Below are positions 57,101 to 64,000 of a DNA stretch of 64,000 nucleotides, piece after piece (within the stretch, counting starts at the first letter, position 1; the number at the start of each line of letters is the position of its first letter). Source of the DNA: Ligula intestinalis (taxonomy: Eukaryota > Platyhelminthes > Cestoda > Diphyllobothriidea > Diphyllobothriidae); contig JAYGXS010000008.1 of NCBI GenBank assembly GCA_036362985.1, positions 9,740,345-9,804,344 of the forward strand, given 5' to 3'. Position numbers and translations under genes: made by a program. The notes below the pieces were generated by a model, which ran no database searches, was not told where the DNA came from, and saw only the letters and a list, made by a program, of their open reading frames with translations.

Positions 57101-60100
57101 CCACTGTCCGTGGCTGCGGACACCCCCGTGCGCATCAATCCGGGCGCCGTGGGCTTTTTCCGTGTCTGCTATCACCCCACCATGCTGCCGCCCATCCTCA
57201 CCGCGCTCTCCCAGCACCAAATTCCAGAGCGCGATCGTGTGAACCTGCTGGATGATCACTTTGCGTTGGTCAGTGTCTCTGTTTCTGTTCTCCGCGCAGT
57301 TAGCACCTCTTTTCCGCTTGTTTTTTTTTCAATGTATATTTTTACATGGCCATGTATTGGAGCTCGGTTGAGCTGGTCTCGCCCGCCCTGTCAGCCGGCC
57401 GTGTCCGTTTCCTTAAAATTTAGATTGAGATCCGTAGTACGGTTGAACGCCAATATGTATGCTTCAGGTCCTTCTGTGTAGCTATCCGTAGTACCAAAGA
57501 AGAAGAAGCATTTCTAGTGATTGTTATTGCCAACACCCCGTCAGACGACTCAATGCCTTCTTCGCACATATAGAGCCTGCATTTCCCACGTTTAATAGGC
57601 AGACTTTTTGTATGTCCCACCCTCCGCGAGCACCACACCGGAACAAGAACAGCTTTTAATTTACAACTTGCATTTGCCGTGAATCATAAGGATATTTGAG
57701 TTTGGGGGGTTGGAGTTAAAGCAAGATGATGGATTATGGTTTAAGGTAAGGAAAGTGTTATGGCTAGGTAATTTGGAGGATATTTACCCTTTAAGGAATT
57801 AAAGGCAAGGCCACAAGTATTAAGTGAGGCGCCATCGTAACAGTTTTAAGCATACTTTGCGCTAGATGAATAAAGAAAAGGGTTTCAGCAGTCGAAACGT
57901 CCTGTTTCCTACACAGACTTATACATGACGACAACAAGCATTCGCCTCGCTACATTTTTCTTCCTCGAGGAAATGTATTGAACGTCACTCCCGTTTGTTA
58001 TTTTTTGAACATAAAATTGACAGACAGTGCCGAAAAAGCAGTCGTAAGCCTACCTTTAAATGGCATTTCATCCGAGGTAGGTAATCCGGCATGTTTTAGG
58101 ACCGATGGATTGTGCGTGGTGCCCCTTTTCCACTTTTACTTTTACAGGCTGCTAGGGATCATTGTCGGTGACTTGTCATTTTTTCATGCCGACCCTGGGA
58201 TTCATTTGAACGTTCACCTTCTGATTAAAAAAAATCTGGAGATACCACCTCCACATACTGTAGCTCCGTAGCCGTTATGTGTATGGACCGCCAATAGCAT
58301 TCACCTTCGTAGACCCTCTTAACCCTGAACAAATGTGTTTTATTGCGCAGAACTTAGCTTCTATGACAAAGAAAAAATGAAGGTGTGATCACTGCGACAC
58401 TAATCTTATTTGTCTGCGATTTCGGTCTGTGTTACAAGAGGCCATCTCAACCTTCACTACTCGAAACTGTCTGCCGCTCAGGATTCAGTGTTTTGTTTCC
58501 CTTCATGTGTTCTTCAGGCTCGCGCCGGTCAATGTCCCCTCAAGACTGTACTCGATTTGACTCGAGCCTACTCTGGCGAGAACAGCTATAGCGTTTGGTC
58601 AGTTCTAGCCCAGGGACTGGGTTCTGCTCGCGTCCTCCTCCAAGAGATGGCCTACAAGGCCGGTGACGAGGTTGTCTTCCCCGAACTTACACTGGAGGAG
58701 ATTGGTCTCAATAACCTCTACACCCAATTGGCCTTGCCCGTTTATGAGAAACTTGGTGTGTCCGTGGGGCTTTATCTGCTCTTACTGTGGTGTTTTTTGT
58801 GTGTCTACATGGTCCTTTTCCAGCGGACAATTTCCCTTTTTGTGGCTTGTCACCAAAAAATTAACTCTGGTTAGGAAAATTGCTTGTATTTCTGTGAGAA
58901 TGGCCTCTGAAATACCTGCTTCAGAATGTCAAACTGTCCCCAAAAACTGCAGAATGAAATAGAATCTTCTCAAGAAGTCTCTCTCTTTTTCGTAGGTTTT
59001 GACCCTAAACCGGGAGACAGCAGCAACGATAGCCTCCTACGACCGATCATCCTGGGCGTTCTTGGTCGTGCCCGTCACCCTGATGTCATTGCGAAGGCGC
59101 GCAAGGCCTTCGACGCGCACTACGCCTCTGTAATGGAGACTTCAGAGGGCCAGCCACAGACGAATCTCATTTCTCCTGACTTGCGTACCACTATCTACTC
59201 CCTGTGTCTACGCAACGGAGGTGCAGAGGTATTCCAGCGTCTCCTCACAGTAAGTCTCCATTTCGCTTTCCTGTCAATGTTTCTGTTCTCCTTGCCCTTA
59301 TAGTCCTAGTCATGTTTGGCAACGGCAGCAGTCAAAAAAGCGTTGAGCCATGTCACTATGGGTGTTTCTGTTGCCTATTGTTCCACCTTAAGTTGGTGGC
59401 GCAATATGCAAAGCTACTGGTTAAAACTCTTTTTGATATTGCTACTGAATTTATTTTCAGTAGGCGTTATATTGAGGTGTTCAGTTAGGGGCCCAACGTG
59501 AAAGTCGTGGCAGGTCGCACCATCTTTCTCGTGCAGGTGGCGGCTACTTCTAGCTTTCTTAGCTGGCACCCATCTCTCACTTGTGGACCTTTCGATCTGC
59601 GGGCGAAACTAATTGATGAGGGGCTCTGGTGTGAATCTGTAGCGGGCCAAGGATGTCGAGGTCGGCACACACGTAAAGGATAAATTCATGCATATGATTC
59701 TCTGGAAGGAACGCCGAACGGGGTTGTCAATCACCACAACACACAATCATATGAGCAGATAGAAGGATAACGAGATAGTGAGAAATAAGATCTGTTGATA
59801 TAAAAGGGATGGTAAACAATAAAGAGAGGGGAGGATGAGATATTAGGAGTTACCAAGAGCCTGTACAAATGATCCATTTGAGTTAGGGCGATCACAGAAT
59901 ATCAGTTAGGTGCCGGTGGCGAATGCAGCGCTGTGGGTAACTGCGGGTGAGGGCCATGGTGGTGCTGACGGAGCGGGTCATGTCCGCAGGCATACGATGC
60001 TATACGGTAACGGTACGGGGGAACGAAGTCAGTCCTGGGAAAAGAAGGAACATCGGCAATCTTCACCGACAAACGGTTACAACATCCGCATCCAGAATAC

Positions 60101-63100
60101 GCACTAAAAGTGACCTTGGTACGTTAAAACACCCATGGTTCGGGCTGGCAAGTTACAAATCCTCTCACACACCCGGTATGCTTGGTATATTCCAGTTATG
60201 CTTGGCAAAGGCGGCAACCAACCCATTTTGGTCCACGCCACTGCGGGTACTCCGGATGTAGTTTTTCACCACATCGTGAAAAGAAGCCGCTTCCACTTGA
60301 CGAAAGTAGGCTGGAGCATCTGTCATGGAAGTAATCGTTCGTACCAGTCTGCGGACCAACGTTGAGATGCTGATTGTTAACTGCCGCGTAGTACTATATC
60401 TTCACCTCTCTCTCTCTCTCAGCTTCATGACAAGGCTACAATGCATTCCGAACGCGTGCGCTTGTTGGCTTCTCTCGGCGCCTCCAGCAGCCCAGAGCTA
60501 ATTGAGCGCCTTTTCCAACTCACCTTCACTGACTTTGTGCGCAAGCAGGACCGTTGGCGTGTTCTACTGGGCGTCACTGGTTCAGCTGCCGGCAGACGTG
60601 CGCTCTGGCGGCTTGTCAAGACACGAATTGGAACCTTGCCGGAGGAACTAGCCACCCTCATCATGCTGTCATACGTCCTGAAGGTGAGTTAGGCTCCCCA
60701 TATTCCTCCAACCTCTCCCCCCCCCACACAGATCTTCCCTCTCGCCTCTGACAATTAAAAGTCATTTGGACTGTGTGCTCTCTAACGAAGCGGCGTTTAT
60801 TTTACTCCTTTTCCAAGGCTGCTGCAACCTGCCTACAGTTTAACTGGTGTTCTATCAGCTATTCGCCGTCTTCCGTGTCACAGCTTCTTCTCGGTAGGCT
60901 GCCGATTTTCAGAAAAGATAAAGCTAAGGGGAATGTGAAGCTGCCATTATTTAGCCAACTGCAGTACGCAACCTCGCAAATCCTTGTGTTTAGATTGTTT
61001 TTAACGGTAAGATGTCATACCCAAACTGTAGTACGTGCATATGTCTTAACACTGAACCGTGCGCTTGCATCTTGCCACCCCTAGACCCAGCGCATAGATC
61101 TCTATGGACAATAAGACTGTTTTGTTTCAGCAGATTCCCGATGGTTACGTTGTACCTAGAGACACATTTAATTGTCTTTTCCTTATTGAGTGATTTTCAG
61201 CTTTTTCGTTCACGCGAGACACTTTTTGAAAGAAACATCTTGCCTTAAATTGAGGTTGGCTAGTTGCCCCCTACCCGCAACGCGCGACAGGTTTAACCCA
61301 CGGGAATACTATGAAAATGCAGCCGTTCTTAACGCCATTTTCCACCCTGTGCTGCTGCACAGCATTACGGACACAAGGGGCGGCGACTTGCACAGAACCT
61401 ACCTCACCCGTGCGAGCCCGGTGTAAAGACGGATTTAAGAAGCCCCTAAGGTGGGATCGGACACAGCAGCTCATCTGTTTGCGCCCAACACGCCTTATCC
61501 ACGCACATGGTGAACGCCGCGTGGTGGCTATCGCCACTATAGGAATGTTGACTCCACCTTTTAGGACTAAGTTATTCAGTAAGGGAACAGTCAAACACAG
61601 TTGCCACATCGATGCCTTTTTGCACCGGTGACGAATAGCAAGCCTGCACACGTGACTTGCTCTCTGGGCCTCAAGGATTTCCTGCAACTATGCCGCACTT
61701 CGGATCACGCCACTCTAGCGGAGGGTCGTGCTATCCGTAGTCAAACTCTTCCCATCTATTCTTCGTTCCTCTGTGCACAAAATATGCTGTTCATACTACT
61801 CTTGCCTTCCCAAGACCTTCTCTACTAAGCGTGCGTGTAATTATAGCTAGTGATCTACTACCGCTTCGCCTTCACCAAGTTTGGACTTTTACATCTGCAA
61901 TATCTGGTTTTAACTCAGGATTTGCAACGTATGATCTGTGTACTGGAAAGCAAGATTCTCCAGCAGTCAGCTGGTCGTGGAGGCTTAGTAAATTTCTTTA
62001 ACAGTGCTTATAGTTCAGAAATATGACCTGCATCCTATTTTTATCAATTCGGTATCCTGTGTGGGAATATGAGTATATCTGCTGAGGTGATTCTGCCTCA
62101 TCCGACAGGTAAGGGTTATAACTAGCTTCACATTGTTACTGCTGCGACTCGTGCTTCTGTTGCTAGTGCTTTATAATGCTAGTACTGGTAGCGGCAGTGT
62201 TTCTTCTATTTAATTTATAGTGGCATAGCGCAAGTACCTTTAAAAGTAGAATTGATGAATAAAGTAAGGAGAGAGCAAACTACAAGTATTATCCGAAATG
62301 AGAGCAGTACTATTATACAGTATCAGGTATGTACAGTAGGATAGTCTAAGTCAATGCAACAGGAATAGGGCAATTTCAGTGGTGCTGGTAGTAATAGTGT
62401 TATTAGTGAAACCAGCAAATCCGCGCTCTCCTTGCGTTCTACCCTTTCAACTCTATCCACCAAATTGTATCCTCTTATTGTTTGATTAACAGTTATTAAG
62501 AAATATCTGCAGTATTACCATGTCCTTGTGTCACATGGTGCCATTTACCGTTAGCAGGCTGACCTTTTGCAATATCTAAACTCCATCTTGAGGTTGCAGG
62601 AGAGGTCTTATGTGTAAGAGGGGAGCAATCGGCTCAATAATCAACTAACATTTTTATATGCTATAACTGTGTCAATAGCTGAGTAGTAAGCAATAAGCAT
62701 AACAGTGTAAGATGAGCTTACCAAATTTCTTAGCTTCACGTGGTGATTCTGTAGAACACTTGGGGTTTCCTGCGAGCATGCGGTTTCTTTGTAGGGGTTC
62801 GGAGATCAGCAGGTACAGGCAGATTACGCCGGACTACACGATAGGTTCGGGGTTCTCACGAGCGAGATCTCTCTACTAAGTAACCACGGTCTGAAGCTCG
62901 CAGTTGCTAGGGTTTATCTTACTTAATCCCCTGCGATAGCTATTGCCATTGTAGAGATGTTGACTGTACCTTTTAGGACTAAGTTATTCAGTAAGGGCAT
63001 ACTTCCGTACGGAGAAAAATCTGCTAGCATGCATTACAAGTTTGTAACTTACAAACGGCCTTTTTTCTCGGCTTTATGAAAAATTGGTGATTCGAGGCTA

Positions 63101-63743
63101 GCGGTTTATTCAGAGACCTAATAAACACTACGCCTTCTGCGTGACTTGTCAGTACATATTTTTCCGAATGTTAAACTTAAATAGATCAATTGCCCTTCTC
63201 CGTGAAAAATCACCTTTGTTTATATGGGGTATTCTTAATTTTGTCTCTAATTGAACACAGTCGCACGCCTACCCTATCATCATGTGAAAAATGCTCTTTT
63301 AACTGCGTCTTTTCTTTTTCAGGCAAGCTGTTCCGACTTCTGCACTATGAAAAGACACGCCGAAGTTAAAGTAAGCTTACGCTATTTGCCTGTTTTATGA
63401 AATACTCTCCTGTTCTCGTGGCGCCGTTGTTGTTAATGAGCCAGGTCTGATGAAATTGTTAATCTCATCGCTAGTTTATATTCCGAAATGTATTATCCAA
63501 TCCTATCCATCACCCTCATAGCTCGACCCTCTTCGACCCAGGTTTTATTTCTTACTGTGAGACTCCCTCTAAATGTATATCTTCGTGTTTGTTCTTCCGC
63601 AGACATTCTTCGACACCCACCCGGTATCCTGTGTCCGTGCGGTGAACCAGGCTCTTGAATCTGTGGAAATCAACTCGAAGATCGCACAACGTGACTATGC
63701 TGATGCTGCTGCCTTCCTGCGTTCTCTCGTCAGCACCAGCTAG
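45110..63743 (+). CDS. NPEPPS: Puromycin-sensitive aminopeptidase paralog C, complete
   Basis: Same 16-exon plan as copy B. Exons: 45110-45319, 45720-45792, 45827-45894, 45936-46061, 46399-46506, 46696-47054, 49796-50003, 51594-51665, 53896-54000, 54552-54792, 56961-57268, 58518-58755, 58996-59249, 60423-60683, 63323-63370, 63603-63743. They total 2820 nt, 939 residues plus stop. GAMEN is at 304-308, HELAH at 340-344 and Glu363 in NEGFA. The leader (Met1 to Met28) is Arg/Ser-rich. Two introns (6 and 8) begin with GC rather than GT, in otherwise good donor contexts (CAG|GCAAGT, GAG|GCAAGC). The residues after EGFATW are TSF where A and B have IEF, so a widely conserved Glu is lost. Introns 6, 8, 10, 13 and 14 are enlarged by insertions. 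The gene looks functional. Confidence 0.94.
47240..48620 (-). mobile_element. Penelope-like element fragment with RT and GIY-YIG remnants
   Basis: In minus-strand order, 48627-48253 reads [11 protein letters not shown] and [18 protein letters not shown], the Penelope-type reverse-transcriptase core. Next come YVDD at 48238-48227 and [16 protein letters not shown] linker to about 47630 follows, then a degraded GIY-YIG endonuclease ([11 protein letters not shown] followed by [12 protein letters not shown]). Several frameshifts and a stop before the GIY-YIG part show it is dead. It lies in intron 6 of copy C, antisense; B lacks it at this position. The exact ends are unclear. Confidence 0.8.
48634..49627 (-). 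mobile_element. Jockey-like non-LTR retrotransposon, 5'-truncated, fragment 2
   Basis: On the minus strand it reads [52 protein letters not shown], then after a frameshift [11 protein letters not shown] and a C-terminal [17 protein letters not shown] zinc-finger-like motif. The catalytic core is absent. Its 3' end is a short AACC-type repeat tail. The 11-bp direct repeat TCCAAGGCTCG at 48623-48633 and 49628-49638 flanks it, and copy B keeps the matching empty site at 23499-23510. It is the same family as 6885-8445. Confidence 0.85.
50735..51010 (-). repeat. Intronic repeat T remnant in copy C intron 7
   Basis: Matches 25740-26060 of copy B in the same intron, starting with CGAAACATTATAGTAAATAA and continuing through the TTTTCGACGTAAACTCTT block. 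It is shorter than in B and has lost the GACGGGAACTG half. Confidence 0.7.
51725..53805 (-). mobile_element. Gypsy-type LTR retrotransposon remnant (gag only) in copy C intron 8
   Basis: Intron 8 is 295 bp in B but 2230 bp in C. On the minus strand a gag-like frame starts at 52923. It includes [12 protein letters not shown], then [22 protein letters not shown] and VNRECERF, and further down a CHKCHKQG knuckle-like motif. This pattern is common in K02A2.6-type gypsy elements. Stops and frameshifts break it, and no protease, RT or integrase was found. Upstream, 52930-53310 resembles the LTR at 35580-35995, with the primer-site-like TGGCGACGCA between LTR and gag. The outer limits are estimates from the B intron. 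Confidence 0.75.
55757..56690 (-). mobile_element. Penelope-like element 3' fragment (GIY-YIG domain) in copy C intron 10
   Basis: On the minus strand, 56280-56150 reads [23 protein letters not shown], a recognisable GIY-YIG endonuclease start. Frame-shifted pieces then run down to about 55865. The plus-side flank ends in a C run and a TA microsatellite at 56641-56680. Copy B shares the sequence before 55757 (TTTCGTGTCT, ACCCGAATA) and lacks the rest, so this is an insertion specific to C. It belongs to a different subfamily from the element at 47.2-48.6 kb. Confidence 0.65.
59625..60345. mobile_element. Insertion of about 700 bp in copy C intron 13, identity unknown
   Basis: Introns 13 of B and C match up to CTGCGGGCGAAACTAA-TGA and again from GCGGACCAAC-TTCAGATGCTGATTG. 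Between these C has about 700 bp against about 50 bp in B. The added sequence has no recognised coding frame or clear terminal repeats. Confidence 0.55.
60690..63320 (+). other. Intron 14 of copy C, with element W pieces
   Basis: The blocks TTTTAGGACTAAGTTATTCA preceded by ATGTTGACT and a CTATCGCCACT-like stretch occur at 61525-61595 and again at 62935-63000. 62880-62940 matches the right end of the insertion at 41400-41815. The 138-codon open frame on the minus strand at 61271-61687 overlaps one of these pieces and has no family motif. No gene is supported in the rest. Confidence 0.5.
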
Positions 63744-63846
63744 AAGCCATTGATCCGCTCCGGCCTCGTTTCCCGATTCTTTACCTCCCTCTCCCGCTTT
63801 CATGCACTTTTCTACTGATTTGTTCTGTGTATTTTCTATTATTCAT

Positions 63847-63852
63847 AATAAA
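63847..63852 (+). terminator. Polyadenylation signal of copy C
   Basis: AATAAA lies 104 bp after the stop, the same distance as in copy B, in a nearly identical 3' UTR. Beyond it the flank follows the relic at 42723-42850 rather than copy B. Confidence 0.8.
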
Positions 63853-64000
63853 ACCTGCAGTGTAATGTAAGTAAATTACGGCAGTACAGCAAGTGTTAAA
63901 AACAGCCAATGAAAATTAGTGGTGGGGAAGGTTTGAGGGCTAAATCAACGTATGAAAAAGTCTAGCTATATCACCCTCGTGAGCCACCTGACTGACGAAA

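Noticed and set aside
61271..61687. 138-codon open frame on the minus strand in copy C intron 14
   Set aside because: It overlaps element W blocks and has no recognisable domain.

Overview
This is a eukaryotic window dominated by one gene family. It carries three paralogous genes for a puromycin-sensitive aminopeptidase (M1 zinc metallopeptidase, NPEPPS type). All three have the same exon plan. Copy A is on the minus strand (coding 17499 down to 306, continuing past the left edge). Copy B is on the plus strand (20968-33658, complete, 16 exons, 943 residues by my exon count). Copy C is on the plus strand (45110-63743, complete, 16 exons, 939 residues). A and B are head-to-head about 3.4 kb apart; B and C are head-to-tail. 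I inferred every splice site by eye from exon homology between copies. All exon lengths and phases agree, and the full coding sums of B and C are multiples of three.

The organism is probably a parasitic flatworm (cestode or trematode). This is an inference from very short introns near the 5' end (34-41 bp), long repeat-filled introns further down, and the mix of Penelope-like, jockey-like and gypsy-like fragments. Nothing bacterial, viral or organellar was recognised.

Layout. 1-17.5 kb: copy A exons 10 to 1, with introns up to 6 kb holding a TTC tract, a hairpin, a GGT array, a jockey-like LINE fragment split by a smaller element, and a tandem array of an intronic repeat. 17.5-20.9 kb: divergent spacer. 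20.9-33.9 kb: copy B. 33.9-45.1 kb: intergenic region of about nine copies of a roughly 500-bp repeat, interrupted by a foldback element, a recombined LTR, an inverted-repeat element and another insertion. This region also holds a duplicate of copy C's upstream flank and a decayed PSA 3' end in the right order, which looks like the shell of a lost fourth gene. 45.1-63.9 kb: copy C, whose introns carry two Penelope-like fragments, a second LINE and a gypsy gag remnant that B lacks.

The genes make the same kind of enzyme: a mainly cytosolic aminopeptidase trimming N-terminal residues from peptides. The copies differ in ways that may matter. A has lost the upstream start codon (ATG to ATA) that gives B and C an arginine-rich leader. 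B has Lys for Asn in the zinc-ligand motif. C uses two GC splice donors and has lost a conserved Glu after EGFA. Part of B and C (exon 13 and its intron) is nearly identical, which suggests gene conversion.
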